From: Thermoplasmatota archaeon
GTDB taxonomy: Archaea; Thermoplasmatota; Penumbrarchaeia; Penumbrarchaeales; Penumbrarchaeaceae
DNA length: 64,000 bases
Assembly: GCA_029762535.1 (NCBI GenBank)
Contig: JARVGK010000006.1
Location: 1-64,000 of the forward strand
Direction of reading: 5' to 3'
Shown here: positions 24,672-33,410 of the stretch, piece after piece
Layout of the letters: each line of letters begins with the position of its first letter
Numbering within the stretch: position 1 is the stretch's first letter
Made by a program: the position numbers and the translations under genes
The notes under the pieces: model-generated
What the model was told of the DNA's origin: nothing
What the model saw: the letters and a program-made list of their open reading frames with translations, nothing else
The model's database searches: none

Positions 24672-25136
24672 ATGGACCAAAGCAGGTTTTTCCCAAAGAT
24701 CGCTGCCAGGACGCTTTCGGGCAGGGAGATATCCTTCCCCGATGAGGCCTCGGGCAAGCTATCCCTTATCGCGGTCGCATTCGTGAGGGGGGCTCAAAGC
24801 CAGCTTGATTCCTGGACCGAGCCGTTCGAGAGGGCGTGTAGTGAGGATGGAGTATATGAAATACCTATGATACAGGGAAAAGTATGGAGCGTCCTATCAG
24901 GCTTCATCGACGGCGGCATGAGATCGGGGATCCCCGAATGGAAGCACGACAGCGTCGCCACCTATTACGGGGACACCTCCTCCTTCCGAAAGGAAATGGG
25001 AATAGAAGACATGAGCAAGGGATACGTCTTTTTGCTGGATCACGAGGGCAATATCATCTACCGGGGCAGCGGGACGGCAGATGAGGAGGGGATTAAACAA
25101 ATGCTCGAGGCGGCAGGGAACAGCTGCGATCCGTGA
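24672..25136 (+). CDS. Thioredoxin-fold protein resembling ATP10, without CXXC
   Basis: A protein of 154 residues. The pattern GKLSLIAVAFVRGAQSQLDSW, then YEIPMI, GMRSGIP, a TYYGD motif and YVFLLDHEGNIIYRGSG is that of the thioredoxin-like/ATP10 superfamily. The position of the redox CXXC is taken by RGAQ, so ordinary disulfide reductase activity is unlikely; the only Cys residues lie outside the active loop. Mitochondrial ATP10 assists assembly of the ATP synthase; no such role is known in archaea. It has no signal peptide and is probably cytoplasmic. It stands between a coiled-coil gene and a P-type ATPase on the same strand. Confidence 0.7.
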   Translation: MDQSRFFPKIAARTLSGREISFPDEASGKLSLIAVAFVRGAQSQLDSWTEPFERACSEDGVYEIPMIQGKVWSVLSGFIDGGMRSGIPEWKHDSVATYYGDTSSFRKEMGIEDMSKGYVFLLDHEGNIIYRGSGTADEEGIKQMLEAAGNSCDP

Positions 25137-25176
25137 TCGAACCATGTTCTAGCAATGATTATTATCCGGTCGGGAC

Positions 25177-27918
25177 ATGACCTGGATAATAAAAGTGATC
25201 CCCTTGAAGTCTGCATCGAGATGGAGTTCGCCACTTGTAGATGAAGTGATGAAGGACCTCGCCTCCTCCCGCGAAGGCCTCTCATCAGAAGAGGCCTCCG
25301 GCAGACTGAAGAAGCACGGCCACAATGAGATCAAGTTCAAAAGGAGGGGGCCTGTACTACGCCTCCTCGCCCAGTTCAACAACCCGCTCCTTATAGTGCT
25401 CATCATAGCCGCTCTCGCCTGCCTTATCCTCTGGCTGTTCATGGGCGAGGAGGAGATCGTCCTTGACATGTGGGTCATCATAGGCGTGGTGATCGCAACC
25501 GCCATCATAGGATTCGTCCAGGAGGGCAAGGCCGAATCGGCGATCAACGCTCTCAGGGACATGATGGTCCACAAATGCAGCGTTAGAAGAGAAGGGTCGC
25601 GCAAGGAGATCCCCGCCAGGGACCTGGTCCCCGGGGACATCGTACTTTTGGAGACCGGGGACAAGGTACCCTCCGACCTCAGGCTCTTGTCCTCGAGCAA
25701 CCTCTACGTCGACGAATCCATGCTCACGGGGGAATCCATGCCCGTACCCAAGGACATAAAGGAGACCGGGGACGAGCTTTTCAACATCGCCTTCAGCGGC
25801 ACCTTCGTGACGGGGGGCAGGGGCGAGGGCGTGGTCTTCGCCACAGGTGAGGATACCGAACTGGGAAAGATAGCGGGCATGATCAAGTCATCCGCACACA
25901 CCAAACCGCCGATAATGAAGAAGATCTCCTCCTTCGTCAAGGTCCTCATCGCTACGATCATAGCCTTCGGACTCCTCATGTTCCTCTTCGGCGTGTTCCT
26001 CTGGAACTATGACGCGGTCTACATGTTCCTTGCCATGATAGGCATCATGGTGGCGATGATGCCCGAGGGGCTCGCTGGCGCCGTTATCGCGGCCTTCGCC
26101 ATGGGATCGACCTTCATGGCCAGGAAGAACGCCATAGTCAGGAACCTTCCCGCCGCCGAGACGTTGGGCTCCGTCACCGTGATATGCTCGGACAAGACAG
26201 GAACGCTCACCCGCAACGAGATGACGGTGCAGAGGATCTATTCCGGCATGAGGAACTATACTGTGGAGGGGATCGGTTACGAACCAAGCGGAAATATACT
26301 GGATGAGAACAATGCCGAGGTAAAGGAGCCCGCACCTGAGCTGGAAAGAACGCTTCTAACAGGATATCTATGCAACAACGCGGGGATAGAGAAGGATGGG
26401 GACAGGTACGTCGCCAAGGGGAGCAATACCGAGGCGGCCCTGATCGTCTCGGCCATAAAGGGAGGCTGTAAAGGCGATCACGAACGAATAAAGGAGATCC
26501 CGTTCGAGGCGAAATATCAATACATGGCGACCCTGAACGATGTGGATGATGGAAAAGTCCTTCTGGTCAAGGGATCCCCCGAGAGGGTGATAGAGGCATG
26601 CGATTCCATGATGGTCGAAGGAAGGATCGTCCCCTTGGAAAAGGATGCGATCGTCCATGCAATGGGGAAAATGGCCTCCGATGCATTGAGGGTCCTGGCC
26701 TTCGCTTACAAGGAGATGCCCAAGGACAGGAAGGACATCGGCAGGGAGGATGTTTCTGGATTGGTCTTCATCGGAATGCAGGGCATGATAGACCCCCCCA
26801 GACAGGAGGCACTGGAGGCGATCACCAAATGCGGCACCGCCGGGATCCGGACCGTGATGATCACGGGTGACCATGCTCTCACCGCGAGCGCCATCGCTCG
26901 AAAGCTCTCCATTCTGGATGATTCCGGCAAGGTCCTCACAGGTAGGGACCTCTCCGAGATGACGGATGACGAACTCCACGACGTTGTGGACGAGGTCAGC
27001 GTCTATGCCCGGGTGGAGCCTGAGCACAAGTTCAGGATCACCAAACAGCTTCAGAGGAAGGGGCACATCGTCGCAATGACGGGGGACGGCGTCAACGACG
27101 CCCCGGCTCTAAAAGCGGCGGACATAGGGGTCGCCATGGGCAGGTCGGGGACCGAGGTGACCAAGGAGGCTTCCGACATCATCCTGACCGACGACAACTT
27201 CGCGACCATCGTCGATGCGGTGAAGGAGGGCAGGCACGTATACGACATGATCTGGAGGGTGATACTCTACCTGCTTCCAACGAACGGAGGACAGGGTTTC
27301 GCCATCGCAGGGGCGCTCCTTCTATCCTCTTTTATACCTGTCTTCAAGGAAAGCCTTCCCATCGAGCCCGTGCAGATACTCTGGGTCAACCTGGTCATCG
27401 CCATCGCCTGCGCAATACCTCTGATATGGGAGCCTCCGGAAAAAGGGCTTCTAAATAGGCCCCCGAGGGATCCCAAGGAGAGGCTGTTCAACAGGTTCTT
27501 CATGATCAGGGTGGGCATGGTGTCCCTCATCGAGGTCGTCATGATATTCATTATGTTCCTGACCTTCTACAGGATGAACGGAAACGAATCGTCTCTTCTC
27601 CCGCAGGCCCAGACCCTGGCCTTCACAACCATAATCATGATCGAGGTGGGATATCTCTTCACGGCGAGATCCCTCAAGGACAGCGCCTTCAGGATCAACC
27701 CTTTCCGCAACAGATGGTTGATACTTGGCGCGGCCTTGACCATCGCCCTACAGCTGCTCCTTGTCTATTCCGGACCGTTATTCGGTATCAGCCCCTTCAG
27801 GACGGAGCCTTTCCCGGCGATATGGTGGATCCCACTTGTTGTGGTATCGACGTCGAGCTTCTTCGCCGTAGAAGCGGAGAAGTTGATCAGAAGGAGGTTG
27901 GCCAGGAAGGGAGAATGA
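25177..27918 (+). CDS. P-type cation-transporting ATPase
   Basis: A protein of 913 residues with the P2-type layout: N-terminal cation ATPase domain (LSSEEASGRLKKHGHNE), helices 1-2, actuator domain with the LTGES motif, helices 3-4 with MPEGL, phosphorylation site DKTGTLT (Asp339), nucleotide-binding domain, hinge TGDGVNDAPALKAADIGVAMG, then six more helices. Ion-site positions differ from the calcium pump: helix 4 keeps the Glu (PEGL), helix 5 reads TNGGQG where calcium pumps have an SNxGE-type motif, and helix 6 reads WVNLVIAIA where they have NLVTDG. The transported ion is therefore uncertain. The gene ends one base before the convergent surface-protein gene. GTG 25195 is an alternative start. 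Confidence 0.88.
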   Translation: MTWIIKVIPLKSASRWSSPLVDEVMKDLASSREGLSSEEASGRLKKHGHNEIKFKRRGPVLRLLAQFNNPLLIVLIIAALACLILWLFMGEEEIVLDMWVIIGVVIATAIIGFVQEGKAESAINALRDMMVHKCSVRREGSRKEIPARDLVPGDIVLLETGDKVPSDLRLLSSSNLYVDESMLTGESMPVPKDIKETGDELFNIAFSGTFVTGGRGEGVVFATGEDTELGKIAGMIKSSAHTKPPIMKKISSFVKVLIATIIAFGLLMFLFGVFLWNYDAVYMFLAMIGIMVAMMPEGLAGAVIAAFAMGSTFMARKNAIVRNLPAAETLGSVTVICSDKTGTLTRNEMTVQRIYSGMRNYTVEGIGYEPSGNILDENNAEVKEPAPELERTLLTGYLCNNAGIEKDGDRYVAKGSNTEAALIVSAIKGGCKGDHERIKEIPFEAKYQYMATLNDVDDGKVLLVKGSPERVIEACDSMMVEGRIVPLEKDAIVHAMGKMASDALRVLAFAYKEMPKDRKDIGREDVSGLVFIGMQGMIDPPRQEALEAITKCGTAGIRTVMITGDHALTASAIARKLSILDDSGKVLTGRDLSEMTDDELHDVVDEVSVYARVEPEHKFRITKQLQRKGHIVAMTGDGVNDAPALKAADIGVAMGRSGTEVTKEASDIILTDDNFATIVDAVKEGRHVYDMIWRVILYLLPTNGGQGFAIAGALLLSSFIPVFKESLPIEPVQILWVNLVIAIACAIPLIWEPPEKGLLNRPPRDPKERLFNRFFMIRVGMVSLIEVVMIFIMFLTFYRMNGNESSLLPQAQTLAFTTIIMIEVGYLFTARSLKDSAFRINPFRNRWLILGAALTIALQLLLVYSGPLFGISPFRTEPFPAIWWIPLVVVSTSSFFAVEAEKLIRRRLARKGE

Positions 27919-27919
27919 T

Positions 27920-30853
27920 TCATTCTTCGGACCATTCCGAGGCGCCACCATTTGCCAATCTCTGCTTGACCCATCTCGCGAAACCGAATATGACCAGACA
28001 GATGATGAGAAGCGCTATCAGATAGACCGCCAAACGGTATGCGTTCCATCCGGGCTCCTCTCGGGGTTCGGGAAAATCCTCGGGTGGTTCCTCATCCTGC
28101 TCTTCCTGCTCCAATTCGTTCTTTATCGAGAAGGAACCGCTCTCGTCCATCTCGCTGTCGTAGCCGTCATCGATCATAATCTCGATCCAGTACGACCCGT
28201 CCTGATGCATGCTCGTGTCCCATACGAAAATCTGATCGGTCGGCATCGGCCCCGCAAAGAGCATCGTACGCGTCCCCGATACGTTCCTCGACCTTATCTC
28301 GATATATAGGGGATCCATGTCCGGATCGAAAGCGCTCCAGCTTATGTTGACCGTCCCCGACAATACCATTCCACTCGCAGGATAGAGCACCGTAACCCTT
28401 GGCGGCAGGTTCTCCACGGGCACCGTGATGTTCTCGGACTCCTCGATAACGGTCACCCTGACCCTCGATGGAGCGGACCAAAGGCCCTTATCGTCCATGA
28501 CCTTGAGTAAGAAGATATACATACCGGTCTCACCAGCAAAGAATTGAGGGTTGAAGCTATCCCTGCCGATCAAAATTAGTTCAGGATGCGTCACGGAGGT
28601 CCAATTCCATGCCACTATCTGCCCATCCGCATCGGAGGAGAGCGAACCGTTGAGGACCACGGTGGTATTCCTGTGTACGGTCCGGTTCTTGCCGGCATTT
28701 GCGATGGGATGATAGTTATCGGTCAGCACCACCACGTTCACATAATCTGGGTCCGACCATTCCGATCGGTCGTCCTGCACCGTCAGCGTGAAGGGATAGG
28801 TCCCGATCCTGTTCGGAACGAAATATGGATACGGCCCGCTGCTATCGTTGAGCTCTATCGAGGGATGCGAGCTGCAGGCCCAGGACCATTCGATTATATC
28901 CCCGTCAGGATCAAAGGACAGGGAGCCGTTGAGACGGACCGTGGTATTCGCCACCGCTTCGATATCCGTCCCCGCATGGCTCGTCGGACGGATGTTAGGC
29001 CTCAGCGTGACATTGATGATAACGCTGTCCGGGGCCGATATCTCCAAGAGCGTATCGGTGACCAACAGGTCGAAAGTGTAACTCCCCGTCTCCTCCGGGG
29101 CCGTGAAATACGGGTTCTGGGCCGAGGCATCCGAAAGTTCGACCTGAACAGGGTTGGATGAGTTCTGCAACCATTCGAATCCAAGCAGTTCCAATTCGTC
29201 CTCGACGTCGTAAGAACCGGACCCGTTGAGGTGGACTATGGATCCGGCGAACACGCTTTGGTCCTCTCCGGCATTCGATACTGGAGGGGTGTTCGCTATT
29301 ATGACCTGGACATTCACATCGTCATCGAGAAGGGATCCGAACCCGTCCGTGTCCGTGACGCTCAATGAGATGGTGTAATTGCCCTCATGCGTGGGTGTGA
29401 AGTTGACCTTCGCCGATCTGTCCGACGGCGAAAGGTCCGCATCGGTCATGATCGAGCCCGGGGGTTGGGATGTTATCGCCCAATCGTAGGTGAGGATCGT
29501 CCCGGTGGGATCGCCATCAGGGCAGTCCTGAGCGTCGTAGGATGAGGTTCCGTCGAGGAGGACGCTATCCCCCAGGAACACGGTCCTATCCCTTCCGGCC
29601 CTCGCGACCGGGTTCGGCGGCTGGGTGATGTTGTTACGGAACACCATGGCGCCGTTGCCCCAGGTGCAACCCGCCACATCGAGGTCCCCGTCGTTGTCGA
29701 GATCTATGAAATTGGCCCCGTAGAACTTCATCGTCCCAGGGAGGCCTTTGTCAACGACCCTCGTCCATGTGAAAGCGTTGCCGGGCTCATCCGACCCGTC
29801 ACCCAGGTAGAGGTGAATTCCCGAACTCTCGGTGGCCGCCAACAGGTCGAGATCGCCGTCGTTATCGACATCCGATAGGTGCATCTGATAGAACGTAGAG
29901 GTCGGGCGCGGGCTCCATGAGCCGTTAAGATAGGTCCATTTCAGATCGTCTCCGGAGGGGCCGCCTCCGTTTCCGAGCAGGAGGAAAAGCCCGTCCGGAT
30001 GAGTCCTTCTGCCGTAAACGATGTCGATATACCCGTCGTCGTTAACGTCCCCGGTCACGAGGCCCATCATCCTACCCGACCTCTCGACCTCCGGAAGCGT
30101 TCCGGACACATCAGTCCAGGACCTCCCCGATGATGACTGCTGGAATATGAACATGCCGTCGCCGTACTGTCCGACGACCATGTCAAGAAGCCCGTCTCCG
30201 TTCAGATCGTTAACGTCTATGGCCGTGCACATACCCCTGTTTCGAAGTCCGGAGGAGTATTCGGTCCAGGTTATCGGCGATGTCCCGCTCCCCTCGAAAT
30301 ACCTGACCCCGTACTGCGCCCCTATGGCCATGTCGAGCCCTGGCCCTCCTGTGATGTTCTCTATGCGAAGATAGCTCACGGCCCCCGACGTCATAGGCGA
30401 TGTTATGCCTGATTTAGAGAACCCGGTCCCGTTCCATTCCCATGCCCCCACCCCGAAGGTGTTCTCCTGATAACATGCGTAGACCTCCTGGTACCCGTCG
30501 TTATCACAGTCTTTGATCTCGATGTAAGCGAATGAGCCTGTATCGGATATGGTGTGCTGCGTCCAGGTTCCGTCCCCGCTGCCGAAGAAAGCGTACAACC
30601 CCTTGGTCCCAAGAGTTCCGTAGTTCTCCTCCGCACCGATCACCAGGTCCTGATGACCATTGCCATCTATATCGCCCACACCCACGCAGTTGAAATCTCC
30701 GACCGTCGGAAGTCCGGTAGATACTCCCCCTCCGAAGCTTTCAATCGTGTTCCTGGATTCCTCAACATCGATCTTGGCGGACCCTCCCAACGGAAATGTA
30801 AATAATATGATCAGGACAAAGCTGGCAAGTACGATATTTACCCTTATCGTCAT
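27920..30853 (-). CDS. FG-GAP/VCBS and PKD repeat surface protein
   Basis: A protein of 977 residues with a signal segment (MTIRVNIVLASFVLIILFTF), an FG-GAP/VCBS-type beta-propeller region (about 35-400, with repeated calcium-loop motifs DxDxDGxxD such as DLDNDGDLD and DVNDDGY), four PKD/Ig-like domains (about 410-790, each starting with AGxD), a further beta domain (about 795-900), a Glu/Pro-rich linker, a membrane segment (about 944-965) and a short tail. I start at 30853, where the minus strand has a GGAG site, rather than at 30877. The propeller may bind integrin-like or carbohydrate ligands; the ligand is unknown. A dyad covers the transcription start. Confidence 0.85.
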   Translation of the reverse strand: MTIRVNIVLASFVLIILFTFPLGGSAKIDVEESRNTIESFGGGVSTGLPTVGDFNCVGVGDIDGNGHQDLVIGAEENYGTLGTKGLYAFFGSGDGTWTQHTISDTGSFAYIEIKDCDNDGYQEVYACYQENTFGVGAWEWNGTGFSKSGITSPMTSGAVSYLRIENITGGPGLDMAIGAQYGVRYFEGSGTSPITWTEYSSGLRNRGMCTAIDVNDLNGDGLLDMVVGQYGDGMFIFQQSSSGRSWTDVSGTLPEVERSGRMMGLVTGDVNDDGYIDIVYGRRTHPDGLFLLLGNGGGPSGDDLKWTYLNGSWSPRPTSTFYQMHLSDVDNDGDLDLLAATESSGIHLYLGDGSDEPGNAFTWTRVVDKGLPGTMKFYGANFIDLDNDGDLDVAGCTWGNGAMVFRNNITQPPNPVARAGRDRTVFLGDSVLLDGTSSYDAQDCPDGDPTGTILTYDWAITSQPPGSIMTDADLSPSDRSAKVNFTPTHEGNYTISLSVTDTDGFGSLLDDDVNVQVIIANTPPVSNAGEDQSVFAGSIVHLNGSGSYDVEDELELLGFEWLQNSSNPVQVELSDASAQNPYFTAPEETGSYTFDLLVTDTLLEISAPDSVIINVTLRPNIRPTSHAGTDIEAVANTTVRLNGSLSFDPDGDIIEWSWACSSHPSIELNDSSGPYPYFVPNRIGTYPFTLTVQDDRSEWSDPDYVNVVVLTDNYHPIANAGKNRTVHRNTTVVLNGSLSSDADGQIVAWNWTSVTHPELILIGRDSFNPQFFAGETGMYIFLLKVMDDKGLWSAPSRVRVTVIEESENITVPVENLPPRVTVLYPASGMVLSGTVNISWSAFDPDMDPLYIEIRSRNVSGTRTMLFAGPMPTDQIFVWDTSMHQDGSYWIEIMIDDGYDSEMDESGSFSIKNELEQEEQDEEPPEDFPEPREEPGWNAYRLAVYLIALLIICLVIFGFARWVKQRLANGGASEWSEE

Positions 30854-30870
30854 ACGATCTCCCGGAGGAT

Positions 30871-30906
30871 GCATCACATGTATCCAGCCTGTGATGCGAC
30901 ATATAT
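30871..30906 (-). promoter_or_regulatory. TATA box and operator-like dyad of the FG-GAP surface gene
   Basis: ATATAT at 30901-30906 serves as the minus-strand TATA box. Directly downstream, TGTGATGC (30890-30897) and GCATCACA (30871-30878) form a perfect eight-base inverted repeat spanning the expected transcription start. It could be an operator or a leader hairpin. Confidence 0.5.
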
Positions 30907-30968
30907 TATTTTCGTCATGATTGTTTCCTCATATGAACAGAGGCTCGGATCGATGATGTTCGAGGGAC

Positions 30969-31715
30969 CTATTCCACGACCAGACGCAGCCCGAAATTGA
31001 ACTGGATAGTCCCCGGATCGCTCTTGATGCGATGCGATGAGGTGCAATGCTGGGGATGATTACCCCAGCTGCCCCCCCTCAGCACCTTCTCTTCCCCATC
31101 AGCGGGGCCTTTGGGATCGGTCGAAGCTTCGTCCCCCAAAGGAGCGTACCAGTCGCTACACCACTCGAACACGTTGCCGTACATGTCGTACAGCCCCCAA
31201 CCGTTCGGATCCTTCCTCCCAACGGGATGGGTCGTCTTATCGCTGTTCTTGGAATACCATGCATGGTAACCCAGTTCCAGCGGGTTGTCGCCATAATGAT
31301 AGACCGTGTCCGATCCCGCTCTGCATGCATATTCCCATTCGGCCTCGGTCGGCAGCCTGAATATTTGATCGGTCTGAAATGTGTTCAGCTTATCGATGAA
31401 TTCCATGCAGTCGAACCAGCTGACGCTCTCCACGGGCAGGTCGGATCCCTTGAAATAACTGGGGTTCTCCCCCATGACCGCTTCCCACTGTTCCTGAGTC
31501 ACCTCGTATCTCGTCATGAGGAAGGATCTCGAGATCTCCACTTCGGAGTTGTTTGCGTCCCCGGACATGAGAAAGCGCCCGGAGGGGATCTCGACGATAT
31601 CGAAACGCGCACCCCCCGCCATGATGAACGAACCATCGTGTACCTCCTCCTTATCGAGACATCCGGATATGTTCGCGATCAACATTGCGATGATAAGAGT
31701 CCATTGTATCTTCAG
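30969..31715 (-). CDS. Lipoprotein with a SUMF1/FGE-like domain
   Basis: A protein of 238 residues from ATG 31685, or 248 from CTG 31713-31715. The longer form reads KIQWTLIIAMLIANISGC, a complete lipoprotein signal with lipobox Cys, and has GGTGAT just upstream, so a CTG start is attractive. The rest is a formylglycine-enzyme-type fold: TRYEVTQEQWEAVMG, NPSYFKG, LPTEAEWEYACRAG, GLYDMYGNVFEWCSDWY and VLRGGSWGNHPQHC. The paired active-site cysteines of true formylglycine-generating enzymes are not both present; after RGGSW there is one Cys in HCTSSHR. It is therefore more likely a binding or other SUMF1-family protein than a sulfatase activator. Confidence 0.75.
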   Translation of the reverse strand: MKIQWTLIIAMLIANISGCLDKEEVHDGSFIMAGGARFDIVEIPSGRFLMSGDANNSEVEISRSFLMTRYEVTQEQWEAVMGENPSYFKGSDLPVESVSWFDCMEFIDKLNTFQTDQIFRLPTEAEWEYACRAGSDTVYHYGDNPLELGYHAWYSKNSDKTTHPVGRKDPNGWGLYDMYGNVFEWCSDWYAPLGDEASTDPKGPADGEEKVLRGGSWGNHPQHCTSSHRIKSDPGTIQFNFGLRLVVE

Positions 31716-31721
31716 CCTATC

Positions 31722-31739
31722 ACCGTTTTTTCAAACGGT
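31722..31739. promoter_or_regulatory. Perfect hairpin upstream of the SUMF1-like lipoprotein
   Basis: ACCGTTT (31722-31728) and AAACGGT (31733-31739) form a seven-base stem with a four-base loop. It lies between two lipoprotein genes on the minus strand and just downstream of a minus-strand TATA-like element (31743-31752). It could be a terminator of the upstream gene, an operator or a leader hairpin. Confidence 0.4.
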
Positions 31740-31774
31740 CGAGGATATAAGTCTTTTTCGCCCATTCTAGCACA

Positions 31775-32380
31775 TCAATCCAGGTGCGGGATCAGGACCA
31801 GCGTCCATGTCATCGAACCTCCCTCCGTAGAGACGCTGATGACCGCTCCCGAGGAAAGGGCCTCGTTGAAGCTGAATAAAAGATCGGAGCTCGGGGTCTC
31901 GCTAAAGGGCATCTCGTTCACCAACTGCCATTCACCGTGCTGGTCCTTGGCGTAGATCCTCTGCACATCGTTTACGACGGTTATACCGGCATCCACGCTC
32001 AAACTCGGCGTCTTCGTATCCCCTTCGAAAAATGCACTGGGACCGATATTCCAGCTCCCGCTCCTCTCGATCTTCGAATCGGGGCTTACCAGGGTCTCGC
32101 CGGAATACGTTAGAGTGGCGGAGTCGATCTCTATAGTGCCGAACTCCTTTTCGATCTCGACCTTCATGCTCGTTGACACGTCCCACTCCGGATAGACGTT
32201 CGTATACCTCACAGTAAGAGTGCCCGAGTAGCTCCTGTCAAGCCAATTGTCCGGCGCCATATCAGAACCGTCGTCCTTGGATCCTAGGTCTATGCATCCT
32301 GAAAATGCCGCAAATATGGCAATGGTCATGCACAGGATCACTGGAAAAGCAGGGTTTATCCCCTTGTTTAAAGATGACAT
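31775..32380 (-). CDS. Predicted lipoprotein of unknown function
   Basis: A protein of 201 residues with a typical lipoprotein signal: a hydrophobic stretch ending FAAFSGC, with Cys29 as the lipid anchor, followed by an acidic linker (KDDGSD). The mature part (about 160 residues) is predicted beta-rich with alternating Thr and Val. No family is recognised. It is followed on the same strand by the SUMF1-like lipoprotein after a gap holding a hairpin and a TATA-like element, so the two may be transcribed separately. Confidence 0.65.
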   Translation of the reverse strand: MSSLNKGINPAFPVILCMTIAIFAAFSGCIDLGSKDDGSDMAPDNWLDRSYSGTLTVRYTNVYPEWDVSTSMKVEIEKEFGTIEIDSATLTYSGETLVSPDSKIERSGSWNIGPSAFFEGDTKTPSLSVDAGITVVNDVQRIYAKDQHGEWQLVNEMPFSETPSSDLLFSFNEALSSGAVISVSTEGGSMTWTLVLIPHLD

Positions 32381-32435
32381 TTTGACCCCCTTAATACATG
32401 GGAGCCATCATACTTTTAATTTTCCCGGGATGAAA

Positions 32436-33404
32436 TCATACCGTTCCGTAATGCTCCAGATACCAATTGAGGAACCGTTTCACGCCCTCCTCTATCGTAA
32501 CTGCCGGATCGTATCCCAGCATTTCCTTCGCATGCTCTATATCGGCGCATGTCCTTGGCACATCGCCGTCCTGCATGGGCAGGAGCAGCCTTTTGGCCTT
32601 CTTACCAAGCTCTTCCTCGATAAGCTCTATGAAATACGTCAGCTTCACGGGCCTGTTGTTCCCCAGATTGAAAACCTCGTACCTGAAGGGCCGATCAATG
32701 GCGGCGACCGTTCCCTTGACGATATCATCGACATAAGTGAAGTCCCTCTCCATATTCCCGTGATTGTAAACCTCTATCGGCTCGTCCGAGAGTATGTTCT
32801 TCGTGAACTTGAACAGGGCCATGTCAGGGCGCCCGTAGGGCCCGTAGACCGTGAAGAACCTTAACCCGGTCGTGTTGATGCCGAACAGATGTGAATACAC
32901 GTGCGCCATCAGCTCGTTCGATTTCTTCGTGGCGGCATAAAGGGAGATGGGGTTGTCCACCACATCCGATTCGGAGAAGGGAACCTTTTCATTGCCCCCG
33001 TAAACCGAGGAGGAGGATGCATAGACGAGATCCTTAATGCCGTATCTCCTGCAGCCCTCGAGCACGTTCATCGTACCCGCGATGTTCGAATCGATATAGA
33101 CATGTGGGTTCTCTATGGAATACCTGACGCCCGCCTGGGCCCCCAGATGGCAGATGGTATCGGGAGATCCCTTCTCAATCACCGAGAAAAGACCCTCTCT
33201 ATCGACCAGGTCCAAATGATGGAAGGTGAACCCTTCGTATCCTCCAAGGACCTTCAGACGGGACCTCTTTAGGGAGGGATCGTAGTACTCATTGAGGTTA
33301 TCGTATCCTATGACCCGATCCCCTCTCTTGAGAAGATATCTAGAAACGTGGAACCCTATGAACCCTGCCGATCCCGTAACAAGTATGGTCCTCATTGTCA
33401 TCAC
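32436..33404 (-). CDS. NAD-dependent sugar epimerase, UDP-glucuronate 4-epimerase type
   Basis: A short-chain dehydrogenase/epimerase of 322 residues (319 from the likely start MRTILVTG). It has the NAD motif TGSAGFIG, the NEYYDPSLK motif typical of UDP-glucuronate 4-epimerases, YASSSSVYGG and the catalytic YAATK (Tyr and Lys). The expected reaction is conversion of UDP-glucuronate to UDP-galacturonate, or a related epimerisation. It is the last gene of a leftward operon with the acetyltransferase, dehydrogenase and aminotransferase genes upstream, so it probably supplies activated uronic acids for surface glycans. A dTDP-glucose dehydratase or UDP-glucose epimerase role cannot be excluded. 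Confidence 0.82.
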   Translation of the reverse strand: MMTMRTILVTGSAGFIGFHVSRYLLKRGDRVIGYDNLNEYYDPSLKRSRLKVLGGYEGFTFHHLDLVDREGLFSVIEKGSPDTICHLGAQAGVRYSIENPHVYIDSNIAGTMNVLEGCRRYGIKDLVYASSSSVYGGNEKVPFSESDVVDNPISLYAATKKSNELMAHVYSHLFGINTTGLRFFTVYGPYGRPDMALFKFTKNILSDEPIEVYNHGNMERDFTYVDDIVKGTVAAIDRPFRYEVFNLGNNRPVKLTYFIELIEEELGKKAKRLLLPMQDGDVPRTCADIEHAKEMLGYDPAVTIEEGVKRFLNWYLEHYGTV

Positions 33405-33410
33405 ATCGAT

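Noticed and set aside
26368-27066. 232-residue open frame on the minus strand
   Set aside because: It lies inside the P-type ATPase gene, which has all family motifs on the other strand.
30969-31685. True formylglycine-generating enzyme
   Set aside because: The paired active-site cysteines are not both visible, so only SUMF1-like is claimed.
31047-31955. 302-residue open frame on the plus strand
   Set aside because: It runs antisense through the SUMF1-like gene and part of the next lipoprotein, and has no domain or ribosome site.
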